Program-made: the position numbers and the translations under genes
NCBI RefSeq assembly: GCF_000702625.1
Contig: NZ_JNIS01000001.1
Span: 1,839,001-1,903,000 of the forward strand
Length of the DNA: 64,000 nt
Source of the DNA: Exiguobacterium oxidotolerans JCM 12280
GTDB taxonomy: Bacteria > Bacillota > Bacilli > Exiguobacteriales > Exiguobacteriaceae
Direction: 5' to 3'
In this document: one piece after another, positions 1 through 8,102 of the stretch
Numbering within the stretch: position 1 is the first letter of the stretch
Layout: each line of letters opens with the position of its first letter
Notes under the pieces: model-generated
The model's database searches: none
What the model was told of the DNA's origin: nothing
The model's input: the letters and a program-made list of their open reading frames with translations, nothing else

Positions 1-318
1 TATGGAACACTCGATGCCGGCACGTATGATCTCGAAGTACGACCAGCAGGCGCGATGGATGTTGTCAAAGCACTCGACGGTATTAAATTAGATAGCGGTA
101 AAAACTATACAGCGCTTGCAATCGGTCTTCTTGAAGGAGAACCAGCGTTTGATGTGCTCTTGATTCCAGATGGCGGTGAAATGGCTGCAATGCCAGACAC
201 AGGACTTGGTGGATCAGCAGACACATCTTCTATGGCAACGACTTGGGCACTTGTAGCACTTGCAGGAGTAGCCCTCGTTGGAACAAGTTATGTCATTCGT
301 CGTAAACAAAACGCGTAA
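1..318 (+). CDS. DUF4397-domain surface protein with MPxTG sorting signal (C-terminal part)
   Basis: The gene is open at the window's left edge; only the last ~105 residues are visible. They read as the end of a DUF4397 (beta-sandwich) domain followed by a sorting signal: MPDTG, a short Gly/Ser spacer, a hydrophobic helix (about ALVALAGVALVGTSYVI) and a basic tail RRKQNA. That layout is of LPXTG type with Met in the first position. The protein is inferred to be exported and attached to the wall or a surface polymer by a sortase. The next gene is a class F sortase whose start lies inside this gene, so the pair is probably an enzyme-substrate unit. DUF4397 function is unknown. A second protein in this window (35054-36424) ends with the same MPxTG, helix and RKRQNA arrangement. 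Confidence 0.8.
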   Translation, partial: YGTLDAGTYDLEVRPAGAMDVVKALDGIKLDSGKNYTALAIGLLEGEPAFDVLLIPDGGEMAAMPDTGLGGSADTSSMATTWALVALAGVALVGTSYVIRRKQNA

Positions 319-904
319 CAGTTTCTTTCTGATCTTTCTCATTCTCGCTGGATGTGGAGGAACAGAAGAATCTGTTCCTCCTTCGAAGCCAGTCGAGCAA
401 GCGACACCTGCGATTGAGCCAGTAACACCTGAACCCGTACAAGAAAGTCGTGAAACGGCTAGTTTTATCCCGGCGACGCTATCGATTGATGCGATTGACG
501 TAAAGGCGAAGAGCGAAATCGTTGGGAAAGACAAGCAAGGTCGGATGGATGTTCCGAAAAAAACGGAGCAGGTCGCCTGGTATCGGTACGGCGCAGAAGC
601 GAACCAGACGGGAAATGTCATCCTCGCCGGTCATTTAGACGACACGGATGGCCCCGCTGTATTTTACGACTTAGCAAAGATGAAACCAGGACAAAAAATC
701 GAGTTACAGTCAAAAACAGGGCAGACGCTATCTTACGTGGTGACAAACGTAACCTCCTATCCTGTAGATGAGGCACCCGTTGGTTCGATTTTTGGGGCAA
801 CGGTCGCAAAACGGCTGACGTTGATTTCGTGTATCGGAACGTTCACGAAATCAAAAGGGTACGATGAACGGTTAGTCGTAACAGCCGATCAAATCGAAGA
901 GTAA
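278..904 (+). CDS. class F sortase, predicted lipoprotein
   Basis: Transpeptidase of the sortase superfamily, 208 aa. The catalytic triad is visible: His119 in AGHLDD, Cys185 in TLISCIGTF and Arg198 in ERLVV. The N-terminus has a basic stretch, a hydrophobic run and a lipobox LAGC (Cys26), so the enzyme is probably a lipoprotein on the outer face of the membrane rather than a TM-anchored sortase. A Pro/Glu/Thr-rich linker precedes the catalytic barrel at about residue 63. I chose the TTG start because GGAG lies 9 nt upstream; an in-frame ATG at 290 has no ribosome site. The gene overlaps the DUF4397 gene by 41 bp, implying co-translation. DUF4397 plus class F sortase is, to my knowledge, a recurrent pair in Bacilli. 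Confidence 0.85.
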   Translation: MEQVMSFVVNKTRNSFFLIFLILAGCGGTEESVPPSKPVEQATPAIEPVTPEPVQESRETASFIPATLSIDAIDVKAKSEIVGKDKQGRMDVPKKTEQVAWYRYGAEANQTGNVILAGHLDDTDGPAVFYDLAKMKPGQKIELQSKTGQTLSYVVTNVTSYPVDEAPVGSIFGATVAKRLTLISCIGTFTKSKGYDERLVVTADQIEE

Positions 905-920
905 CAAGCAATACGGAATC

Positions 921-957
921 AAAAAAAGACCAATCCATCATGGGTTGGTCTTTTTTT
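921..957 (+). terminator. Rho-independent terminator after sortase gene
   Basis: Hairpin AGACCAATCC / GGTTGGTCT followed by seven T; the A-run on the 5' side makes it potentially bidirectional, also serving the converging HemAT gene. Confidence 0.85.
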
Positions 958-990
958 AGATGAAGTTCAATCTGAACGACTTAGAAAAAC

Positions 991-2298
991 TTATGCATTC
1001 GATTCCGATGCTGCGACGAGATTCGTTGTCAAAGCCGAGAGACCTTGTGTCGTTTGACTGATCCCTTGAATCGTCTGAACGATTTGGCCTAAGTCATTCT
1101 TATTGCGCCCGAACATCTCCAAGTAGTTCTCCATCTCTTTTTTCACGGTATGAATGCCGCTCTTCACCTGTTGGAGCTCAGTCCGTGAAGCAGAGTTCGA
1201 ACGTGTGATGTCTTCCATCTGTGAAACGAGTTCTGTGATATTTCCATTGTTCTTTTGAATCAACGTGTTGATGCTGCTACTTAAGTGTTTCGCATTTTCG
1301 GCAAGGTTGCGGACTTCGATTGCGACGACAGAGAAACCTTTACCGTGTTCGCCGGCACGTGCAGCTTCGATTGAGGCGTTTAAAGCTAACAGATTCGTTT
1401 GGTTCGCGATGTCTTCGATCCCTTGTGTCATCTTGACGATTTCGTCAGATGTCGTTTTTAACTGTTGGATGCTCGTTAATGATGTATTGACTTGACTCGT
1501 CGATTGGACGAATTGTTGTTCCATTTTGTCCATCTGTGCTTCGTTTTCTGATGTTAAGCCAACAAGGTTACGGCTTGTTTTCTCCGTCTGATCCGTCTCG
1601 GATAAGATTTGTGTCGCCCGTTGACTCGTTTCGAGAATGGCGCCTTCTGTTTGTTCGACCGTACTCGCGACCTCCTGGCTGACACGGACGACATCTTGCA
1701 GGAGACGTGTGCGTGCTTCATTCGCTGTACCTACTTCTTCTAAGCGCGCGTCGACATACTGACTTGTAACGATTTGCGCATCCAAGTTCATCGCATGAGT
1801 CAACGCGAGGATTGCTGTTGCAAGTTGCTCCGGATCTTCTTGGAAATGTTCGACGACTTTAGGAATCAGTAAGGTGTTGAATGCTGCGTAAGAAGCGATG
1901 AACCACGTGACAGGGACGAAATTCCGGTTATGCGTTTTGCCCATTCGTTTTCGCATCGCAAGAAACTTCTCGTCCATGTTTCCCGTCAAGAGGCTACCAA
2001 AATAGTCGGCAAATACTTTTTTCAGGCGTTGACGTGTCGAAGCATTTTCAGCAATCTGAACCATTTCCGGATGGAGAAGGAGATGATCGAGTACTTGTTC
2101 GAGGACTTCGTCTAATACAGAATTGACGACAGGAGCCATCGCTTTTAACGTTTGCAATTGTTCTTCAGTGTAGCCCATATATTCAAGGCGTCCTGCTAAA
2201 GTGGGATCACTTGTTTTTGTAATGAATTTTTTATCGGGAAATCCGATTTTTGCCTGATAGGTTGAGCTTGATGATTTAGTTTTAAATGGGTTGCGCAC
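991..2298 (-). CDS. hemAT: HemAT: globin-coupled haem-based aerotaxis transducer
   Basis: Soluble oxygen receptor that signals to CheA, 435 aa, with no membrane segment. Residues ~1-180 form a sensor globin; His123 in [10 protein letters not shown] is at the position of the proximal haem ligand His123 of B. subtilis HemAT. The C-terminal half is a coiled-coil MCP signalling domain with the hairpin tip signature [20 protein letters not shown]. Start is GTG with GGAGG seven bases upstream. It appears monocistronic: the convergent sortase gene lies downstream and ~200 bp without a gene precedes it. A CCGATAA sequence upstream resembles a sigma-D -10 element, but no TAAA lies at the right spacing. 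Function is confident from domain order and haem ligand. Confidence 0.93.
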   Translation of the reverse strand: MRNPFKTKSSSSTYQAKIGFPDKKFITKTSDPTLAGRLEYMGYTEEQLQTLKAMAPVVNSVLDEVLEQVLDHLLLHPEMVQIAENASTRQRLKKVFADYFGSLLTGNMDEKFLAMRKRMGKTHNRNFVPVTWFIASYAAFNTLLIPKVVEHFQEDPEQLATAILALTHAMNLDAQIVTSQYVDARLEEVGTANEARTRLLQDVVRVSQEVASTVEQTEGAILETSQRATQILSETDQTEKTSRNLVGLTSENEAQMDKMEQQFVQSTSQVNTSLTSIQQLKTTSDEIVKMTQGIEDIANQTNLLALNASIEAARAGEHGKGFSVVAIEVRNLAENAKHLSSSINTLIQKNNGNITELVSQMEDITRSNSASRTELQQVKSGIHTVKKEMENYLEMFGRNKNDLGQIVQTIQGISQTTQGLSALTTNLVAASESNA

Positions 2299-2424
2299 AG
2301 TAAGCCTCCGATTTTCTTCAAATTAAGAATGTAATAGTCTTATTCTTTATCGGTTGCTAAAGGAAAAAACAGTATCTTTTTTAGAAGGAAACTCTCTAGA
2401 AGTTAAAAAATATTGACCTTAAAC

Positions 2425-2455
2425 GAAAAAAGCTCACGGTCCGGGACCATGAGCA
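2425..2455 (-). terminator. Rho-independent terminator of the 74-aa gene
   Basis: Stem GCTCA-GGTCC / GGACC-TGAGC with one mismatch, followed on the minus strand by a T-run. Apart from this, the 209 bp between HemAT and the next gene hold only the HemAT promoter region. Confidence 0.75.
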
Positions 2456-2507
2456 AAAGCGTGTTCAATCGGACATCATATATTTTTAAAGAGAAAGTGA
2501 AAGAAAG

Positions 2508-2732
2508 TTAGACCGGTTGATCTTCTTGAAAGGCTTGTTTTGCATCGTTCAGTGCCCGCATCCGGCTAACGCACGATTGAATGAACTGAATATCAATCGA
2601 ACTGAATCGCGTGACGGGGCCTTTGGCTGATTCGGCACTAAATGTGAAGGTTCCGAGATTCCAAAGTTCGATTTTAAATCGTTTTCCTTTGTTGTCGTCG
2701 AAGTGTTGTACGAATTCGATTTTCGGTACCAT
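2508..2732 (-). CDS. hypothetical protein, 74 aa
   Basis: Not recognised. The reading frame starts at ATG with a strong GGAGG nine bases upstream and ends before a terminator, so it is probably real. The protein is soluble, about equally acidic and basic, with a central strand-rich section (KRFKIELWNLGTFTFSAES) and a helical C-terminus. No signal peptide, Cys pair or known motif is seen. It lies between copZ's terminator and HemAT and looks monocistronic; proximity to the copper operon is not evidence for a role in copper handling. Confidence 0.65.
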   Translation of the reverse strand: MVPKIEFVQHFDDNKGKRFKIELWNLGTFTFSAESAKGPVTRFSSIDIQFIQSCVSRMRALNDAKQAFQEDQPV

Positions 2733-2772
2733 ACGAACCCCTCCTTGTTAGTCCATTCCCCTTTTTCAGCAA

Positions 2773-2816
2773 TTAAAAAAGCCAAACTGTGCGTTAGCAA
2801 CAGTTTGGCTTGAAAA
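2773..2816 (-). terminator. terminator of the copper operon
   Basis: Eleven-base stem AGCCAAACTGT / ACAGTTTGGCT with T-runs on both sides, directly after the copZ stop on the minus strand. Confidence 0.88.
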
Positions 2817-2818
2817 AA

Positions 2819-3025
2819 TTAAACGGGTGCGACGTCATAGCCGATTTCTTCGATGGCTTCGACTAGACGTTCTTGTGTGACATCTTCATGGACGACAGTG
2901 ACTGAATTGTCAGGGAGCGAAACAGTCGCCGTTGTGACGCCGTCCAGTTCGTTCAGTGCCGATTCGACACTTGCTTTACAGTGGTTACATGTCATACCGA
3001 TGACGTGTAAAGTCGTTTCTTTCAT
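2819..3025 (-). CDS. copZ: copper chaperone CopZ
   Basis: Small cytosolic Cu(I) chaperone of the heavy-metal-associated (HMA) family, 68 aa, a normal family length. The metal site GMTCNHC is at residues 10-16 with Cys13 and Cys16 as ligands, in a beta-alpha-beta-beta-alpha-beta fold. It hands Cu(I) to the N-terminal HMA domain of CopA and can pass copper to CsoR. The start codon overlaps the copA stop by four bases, so the two are translationally coupled. It is the last gene of csoR-copA-copZ, ending at a strong terminator. Confidence 0.95.
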   Translation of the reverse strand: MKETTLHVIGMTCNHCKASVESALNELDGVTTATVSLPDNSVTVVHEDVTQERLVEAIEEIGYDVAPV

Positions 3026-5154
3026 GAGTGAGTTCCTCCTTTAGTGAGTGGGGTACGTTTTAAGCGTAACGCATTCGTGACGACGGAAACAGAGCTAAAT
3101 GCCATCGCTGCTCCGGCGAGCCACGGAGCGAGAAGTCCGAGAAAAGCAACGGGGATCCCGATCGTATTATAGGCGAGTGCGAAAAAGAGATTTTGGCGAA
3201 TGTTCTTCATCGTCTGTTCACTCAACCGAATCGCCGTTGCGACTTGTTGTAAATCGTGTCCAAGCAGTGTGACGTCAGCTGCTTCTAAGGCGACATCCGT
3301 CCCGCTACCAAGAGCGATTCCGACGTCAGCCGTCGCAAGCGCTGGCGCATCGTTAATTCCGTCACCAACCATGGCGACGCGGTGTCCCGCATCTTGAAGG
3401 GCTTTGATGTGATCAGCTTTTTCGATGGGTAAGATATCTGCAAACACATGGTTTGTTGGAATACCGAGTTCCGTCGCTAGATTGAGGGCAACGTCTTTTC
3501 GGTCACCCGTCAAGAGATAGACTGCTTTTGTCTGTTGAATTTGAGCGATGACGTGTTTCGTCGTCGGCTTCAGTTCATCGCGAATCGCGTAACCAGCTTC
3601 AACGTGCCCGTCGACAGCGACATAGACGAATGTCGCGCCGGCAGAAGACCAGTCCGGGACATCGAACTGTTGATCCCGCATCATTCGTTCAGAACCAACC
3701 AGGATGTTGCGACCGAGAATCATCCCGCTGACACCGCGGCCGGCATCGACTTGAAACTGTTCAATATCGAACACGACATCCCGTTCTTCGGTAATCGCAT
3801 GCGCGAGCGGATGCTCTGATTTTTTTTCGATGGCTGCTGCGAAGTCGAGTGCTTGTTCGTTCCCGAACGTCTCGACGACGACAGGGCGTCCGACGGTTAG
3901 TGTACCTGTTTTATCGAAAACGACGGCATCAACATGTTGTAACGATTCAAGCTGGGCACCACCTTTGAAAAGCACACCATGCTCAGCACCTTTACCTGTT
4001 CCGACCATGATGGATGTCGGGGTTGCGAGTCCTAATGCACAGGGACAAGCAATGACGAGGACAGCAATCGCAGGACGAATTGCTTCAGCAAATGAGCCGG
4101 CCGTCAACCACCAAGCACCAAGTGTGATGAGGGCGATGGCGACGACGATTGGCACGAAGATGCCGGAAATCCGATCGGCTTGTCGTTGGATTGGCGCTTT
4201 TTCTGTCTGCGCTTGTTCAACGACACGGATGATGTTCGCAAGCATCGTCTCCTGACCGACTTTCGTTGCTTCAATCAACAAATTCCCATTCGTATTCAAG
4301 GTTCCGCCAATGACGGTATCATCGGCACCTTTATGCGCTGGAAGCGGTTCACCAGTCAGCATTGATTCATCGAGATAGGCATCACCGGATAAAATCATTC
4401 CGTCCATCGGAATTTTCTGTCCCGGTTTGACGACGATCTGCATGCCGGGTTGAATCTGATCAATCGCGACCGTGCGTTCCGTGCCGTTGTCGAGGACGAC
4501 GGCATCCGTTGCCTGCAGGGACAAGAGACTTTTGATCGCACCGGTCGTTTGTTGTTTTGCCCGATCTTCGAGTACTTTACCAAGAAGGACGAGTGTAATT
4601 AAGATGGCACTTGTTTCAAAGTAAAGATTCGGCATTACCGGATGGATGAGCATTTCTGCGACCGAATAAAAGTAAGCGGCTGACGTCCCGAGTGCGACGA
4701 GGACATCCATGTTGGCACTACCGCTCCGGAGACTCTTATAGGCACCAACATAGAACGGTGCCCCGATAATGAATTGAACGGGTGTAGCCAGTGCGAACTG
4801 GAGCCACGGATTCATCAGGAACGTCAGATGGACCGGACTATTTGGAATGTGCGACACCATACTGAGTAAGAGTGGTAACGACAGCAAGGCGGCGATGAAA
4901 AAACGATAGAGCATCCGCCGATCTTGCACTTTTTCATGAGGGGCCGACTTAATGGTCGCGCCATAACCGACCTTCTTGATTTTATCAATGATTGCTTGTT
5001 CATCGAGTTCGTCGGGGACTGCAATCCGCGCCGTCTCGAGTGGTAAGTTGACCGTCGCATCGACACCGTCCATCCGATTCAGGACTTTTTCGATTCGGGC
5101 TGAACAGGCGGCGCATGTCATGCCTTCAATGTTCAATTCGATTGTTTTTGACAT
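3022..5154 (-). CDS. copA: Cu(I)-exporting P1B-type ATPase CopA
   Basis: ATP-driven copper exporter, 710 aa. It has one N-terminal HMA domain (MTCAAC, Cys14 and Cys17), whereas B. subtilis CopA has two, which accounts for its shorter length. The transmembrane metal site CPC is at 370-372, the phosphorylation motif DKTGT has Asp414, and the actuator and hinge motifs TGE and GDGINDAPALA are present. About eight membrane helices are expected. It lies 12 bp downstream of csoR and overlaps copZ by four bases: one operon, presumably derepressed by copper. Start is ATG with AAGGAGG-type ribosome site upstream. Confidence 0.96.
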   Translation of the reverse strand: MSKTIELNIEGMTCAACSARIEKVLNRMDGVDATVNLPLETARIAVPDELDEQAIIDKIKKVGYGATIKSAPHEKVQDRRMLYRFFIAALLSLPLLLSMVSHIPNSPVHLTFLMNPWLQFALATPVQFIIGAPFYVGAYKSLRSGSANMDVLVALGTSAAYFYSVAEMLIHPVMPNLYFETSAILITLVLLGKVLEDRAKQQTTGAIKSLLSLQATDAVVLDNGTERTVAIDQIQPGMQIVVKPGQKIPMDGMILSGDAYLDESMLTGEPLPAHKGADDTVIGGTLNTNGNLLIEATKVGQETMLANIIRVVEQAQTEKAPIQRQADRISGIFVPIVVAIALITLGAWWLTAGSFAEAIRPAIAVLVIACPCALGLATPTSIMVGTGKGAEHGVLFKGGAQLESLQHVDAVVFDKTGTLTVGRPVVVETFGNEQALDFAAAIEKKSEHPLAHAITEERDVVFDIEQFQVDAGRGVSGMILGRNILVGSERMMRDQQFDVPDWSSAGATFVYVAVDGHVEAGYAIRDELKPTTKHVIAQIQQTKAVYLLTGDRKDVALNLATELGIPTNHVFADILPIEKADHIKALQDAGHRVAMVGDGINDAPALATADVGIALGSGTDVALEAADVTLLGHDLQQVATAIRLSEQTMKNIRQNLFFALAYNTIGIPVAFLGLLAPWLAGAAMAFSSVSVVTNALRLKRTPLTKGGTHS

Positions 5155-5166
5155 ACGTATACCTCC

Positions 5167-5463
5167 TTACTTCTTGAGTCGGGCGATGACGGACATCAGT
5201 TCGTCGACATAAAGATCTGTGTCTTTCTGTCCGGTAGCTGCATCATGCATACACATCTTGACATGACGTTCGATGACTTGTAGTTCGACTTGACGAAGGG
5301 CGGCTTGAATCGATGCCGTCTGTGTCAAAATATCGATACAATACCGATCTTCGGCGACCATGTTGGCGATACCACGGACTTGCCCTTCGATACGCTTCAA
5401 ACGTTTATTTAATGCTTCCTGCTCTTCAGAAGAGCGGGGGACGAGCGGATGATCATGTTGCAT
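5167..5463 (-). CDS. csoR: copper-sensing transcriptional repressor CsoR
   Basis: All-helical DUF156 repressor, 98 aa, releasing its operator when Cu(I) binds. The Cys-His-Cys ligand set is Cys42, His67 and Cys71, with the spacing of B. subtilis CsoR (45/70/74). The dimer core RLKRIEGQVRGIANMV is typical. It is the first gene of the copper operon and likely autoregulates it through the G-tract site just upstream. Confidence 0.94.
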   Translation of the reverse strand: MQHDHPLVPRSSEEQEALNKRLKRIEGQVRGIANMVAEDRYCIDILTQTASIQAALRQVELQVIERHVKMCMHDAATGQKDTDLYVDELMSVIARLKK

Positions 5464-5505
5464 AGGAACACCTCTTTCTGTTGGTAGTTGCTATTTAAAC
5501 CATAA

Positions 5506-5526
5506 CATATAGGGGTAGGGGGTACC
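5506..5526 (-). promoter_or_regulatory. candidate CsoR operator
   Basis: About 45 bp upstream of csoR, the minus strand reads GGTACCCCCTACCCCTATA. Such C/G tracts flanked by TA-rich ends resemble known CsoR operators, although the dyad is imperfect here. Position over the promoter of the copper operon supports autoregulation. Inference from position and composition. Confidence 0.5.
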
Positions 5527-5550
5527 AGTATGATGATTTGCAGGGGCAAA

Positions 5551-5582
5551 AAAATACGCCACCCGAATGGGATGGCGTATTC
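5551..5582 (-). terminator. distal copy of duplicated terminator hairpin (element A)
   Basis: Hairpin AATACGCCAC..GTGGCGTATT read on the minus strand, followed by a clean run of seven T. An almost identical hairpin lies at 6006-6038, on the other side of the repeat element. This copy keeps the U-tract. Confidence 0.8.
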
Positions 5583-6005
5583 AGACTATAGGCAACGTGC
5601 TATCAGGAAATCAAACGTCTTTTCTCGTTGCTTTCCTCGGTCAAGGCGCTAGCCATTGCTCCTTGGTCCTCACAGACAACGAGCCAGGATCTTGCCTGAC
5701 TTTGAAAGTGCGTTAAAAACGTACTCAGACTATAGACAACGTGCAATTGGGAAAGAAATCGTCTCTTTTTTCGTTGCTTTCCTCGGGCGAGGCGCAAGCC
5801 GTTGCTCCTTGATCCTCACGGACAACGAGCAGGGTCTTGCCTGCCTCTGAAAGTGCGTTAAAAACGCACTTTTTCCCGTAGGAGTCAACGAAACGTGACG
5901 CTTTTTATAGGAATACCGTGACGGAAAGACAGGCATGTAGATGGTGTAGAGCGCAATCTGTCTCGGTATCGTATGTTCACGATTCATAAGAGTTCGTCTA
6001 CACGC
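5583..6005 (+). repeat. dispersed terminator-associated element, copy A (two nested units)
   Basis: No credible gene. The segment matches those at 21439-21836 (inverted) and 30466-30795. Left end TATAGACAA and right end TTTGTCTACACGCT form a short terminal inverted repeat. Shared core pieces are CTTTCCTCGGGCGAGGCGCA, GGGTCTTGCCTGCCTCTGAA and a hairpin GTGCG-TTAAAAA-CGCAC. Copy A holds a partial unit (5583-5730) that breaks off right after that hairpin, followed by a second unit (5731-6005) beginning again with GACTATAGACAACGTGC. The whole is flanked by two copies of one terminator hairpin. It resembles a MITE; no transposase is present. Confidence 0.75.
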
Positions 6006-6038
6006 TAAATACGCCACCCGAATGGGATGGCGTATTTA
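6006..6038 (-). terminator. proximal copy of duplicated terminator hairpin (element A)
   Basis: Same hairpin as at 5551-5582, six bases after the stop of the MFS gene. On the minus strand it is followed by TAGCGTGTAGAC, the end of the repeat element, rather than by its U-tract, so termination here may be weakened. Confidence 0.75.
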
Positions 6039-6043
6039 GAACC

Positions 6044-7576
6044 TTATTGATTAGAAACTTGAGGTTTGATGATTTGTTCGTTACGCGAACGACCGCTGAT
6101 GATGTCTTCCGCTTGCGTCGCTCGTTTGATGAAGAACGAAAGGATGAACGCAACACCCGCAATGAACGTTGAAACGAGGAAGGCATAGTTAATCCCGTCA
6201 AGTGTTGCTTGCATCATGATTTGTTGTTTCAACGCAGCAGCAGCTTCTGCTGTCGGTTGACTCGTCATGTTTTGAGCGGCCTCTTGCGCAAGTTCCGTCC
6301 CACGTGTCTTCGCATGCGTCGACATGATCGTGACGAGCAATGCCGTTCCGATGGCACCCGACACTTGTTGCAACGTATTGTTCATTGCCGTTCCGTGCGG
6401 ATAGTAGCGTGTCGGTAACTGGTTTAAACCGTTTGTCGAGACGGGCATCATGACCATCGACATCCCGAACATCCGGAGTGAATACAAGATGATTAAGTGT
6501 GTATACGTCGTGTCCATCTTCAATTGACTGAAGAAGTAACTCGTGACGACAGTGATGAAGAGACCAGTGATCGCGAGTGGGCGTCCTCCAATCTTATCGA
6601 ACAATTTTCCGTTGATTGGTGACATGACTGCCATGAGGATGGCTCCCGGTAGTAACATCAATCCTGCATCGAGCGGAGAAATGCCGCGGATGTTTTGGAC
6701 GTAGATCGGTAAGAGTAACATCCCGGAGAACATTGCGACCGTGACAACGATTGAAATGGCAGATGAGAGAGCGAACATCGGATACTGATAAATTTTGAAG
6801 TTCAACATCGGACGCTCCATCCGCAACTGACGCAGGATGAAAGAAACGAGCGCAATCACACCGATTGTCAGCGCGATTGTGACGTGTGGGCTGTCCCACC
6901 CTTTAGAGCCGGCAGAACTAAACCCGTAGAGGAGTCCACCGAAACCGAATGAGGATAAAACAACTGACATGAAGTCGAGTTTAGCATTCGACCGTTCTTT
7001 GACGTCACGGAGTAAGACGATTCCGGCGACGAGAACGACTAAAGCGATTGGTGTGATGAAGTGGAATAACATCCGCCAATCATAGTGCTCAATGATCCAA
7101 CCTGACAAAGTCGGTCCGATTGCTGGTGCACCCATCATGATGAGTCCGAAGAAGCCCATCGCCGTCCCACGTTTTTCAATCGGGAAACTGACGAGCATGA
7201 CGTTCATCAAGAGCGGCATCATGATTGCTGAACCAGAAGCCTGAATCATTCGTCCTGCCAACAGGACGGGGAATTCACTTGCGAACCCGGCAAGGATTGT
7301 ACCGAGTGAGAATAATGTCATCGCGAGGATGAACAGACGACGAACAGAAAATTTCTGAATCAGAAAAGCAGATGTCGGAATTAAGATCCCGTTGACGAGC
7401 ATGAAACCAGTCGACAGCCACTGGACGGTCGACGTCTCGATGTTCAAATCCTTCATGATCGAAGGAAGGGCGATGTTAAGTAACGTGTTATTTAAAAAAG
7501 CGATGAAGGCTCCAATCATCAATACGGAAAGGATACCGTAGGGGGGGCGATTAGAAGCAGTTTTTTCGTGTTGCAT
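6044..7576 (-). CDS. MFS multidrug:H+ antiporter, DHA2 (EmrB/QacA) family
   Basis: Membrane exporter of 510 aa with about 14 predicted helices, the size and topology of the DHA2 family. Recognisable parts are the N-terminal helix region NNTLLNIALPSIMKDL, the motif A-like loop LIQKFSVRRLFI and the motif C-like helix GPTLSGWIIEHYDWRMLF. I place the start at the ATG preceded by AAGGAGG (MQHEKTAS...); an upstream in-frame codon would add 11 unlikely residues. Substrate cannot be told from sequence; close homologues are annotated as lincomycin- or multidrug-resistance transporters. Monocistronic, ending at a terminator interrupted by element A. Confidence 0.88.
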   Translation of the reverse strand: MQHEKTASNRPPYGILSVLMIGAFIAFLNNTLLNIALPSIMKDLNIETSTVQWLSTGFMLVNGILIPTSAFLIQKFSVRRLFILAMTLFSLGTILAGFASEFPVLLAGRMIQASGSAIMMPLLMNVMLVSFPIEKRGTAMGFFGLIMMGAPAIGPTLSGWIIEHYDWRMLFHFITPIALVVLVAGIVLLRDVKERSNAKLDFMSVVLSSFGFGGLLYGFSSAGSKGWDSPHVTIALTIGVIALVSFILRQLRMERPMLNFKIYQYPMFALSSAISIVVTVAMFSGMLLLPIYVQNIRGISPLDAGLMLLPGAILMAVMSPINGKLFDKIGGRPLAITGLFITVVTSYFFSQLKMDTTYTHLIILYSLRMFGMSMVMMPVSTNGLNQLPTRYYPHGTAMNNTLQQVSGAIGTALLVTIMSTHAKTRGTELAQEAAQNMTSQPTAEAAAALKQQIMMQATLDGINYAFLVSTFIAGVAFILSFFIKRATQAEDIISGRSRNEQIIKPQVSNQ

Positions 7577-7708
7577 GATTTTCCTCCTTAATGAACTGAC
7601 GGTACACATTTCTATACGGTCATTATATCTGTTGTATATCTTAATCTGATTTCAAGATAAATACAAACATTAATAACTAAGAAAGGTAATTTTATTTTTA
7701 GTGAAGCA

Positions 7709-7745
7709 GAAAAAACATCCGACTCTAAAAAGAGAAGGATGTTTA
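7709..7745 (-). terminator. terminator after ytxJ
   Basis: Hairpin AACATCC..TCT / AGA..GGATGTT followed on the minus strand by a T-run. Confidence 0.75.
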
Positions 7746-7771
7746 TAAATCATTAATAATGCTGAAAGATC

Positions 7772-8098
7772 TCAGCCGACATGTGTGTTCAAGGCATCAT
7801 TCGTAATGTCATAATGAGCTGCAGACCATGTCGCACGTCCTTTTTCAATGAAGATGACCTGAGGTGATTCATGACGTACGTTGTAATGTTCGGCGATGTG
7901 ATTTGACAGTGTCCGTGCTTCTTGGACGAGCAAGTAGGCAGTCGGTACTGACGTCGCGTCAGCAAATTTCGTGTATTCAGAAAAACCGGCGGCACTGATT
8001 GGGCAGGTCGTACTGTGTTTACAGATCACGAACGAATCGTGTTCGGAAACGAATTGATCAAAGTCAGAAATCGATTGCAGTTTTCTAAGTTGTGGCAT
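7772..8098 (-). CDS. ytxJ: bacillithiol-system redox protein YtxJ (BrxC-like)
   Basis: Thioredoxin-fold protein of 108 aa (DUF2847). The TCPIS motif (Cys32) is the family's redox-active centre, with a second Cys at 26. Family members act as monothiol bacilliredoxins, removing bacillithiol from proteins after oxidative stress. The start chosen is the ATG at 8098: GGAGG eight bases upstream overlaps the end of the preceding gene, while the earlier ATG at 8113 is part of that ribosome site. It lies four bases after the acetolactate-synthase-like gene and is probably in that operon. Confidence 0.88.
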   Translation of the reverse strand: MPQLRKLQSISDFDQFVSEHDSFVICKHSTTCPISAAGFSEYTKFADATSVPTAYLLVQEARTLSNHIAEHYNVRHESPQVIFIEKGRATWSAAHYDITNDALNTHVG

Positions 8099-8102
8099 AG
8101 TA

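Noticed and set aside
2340-2375. Sigma-D promoter for HemAT
   Set aside because: CCGATAA is present on the minus strand, but no TAAA lies at a 14-16 bp distance.
3200-4365. Long plus-strand open frames opposite copA
   Set aside because: Antisense shadows of a strongly conserved gene, without ribosome sites.
5583-6017. Open frames of 60-95 codons inside element copy A (and copies B and C)
   Set aside because: They have no ribosome sites, span hairpins and are not preserved as the same protein among the copies.
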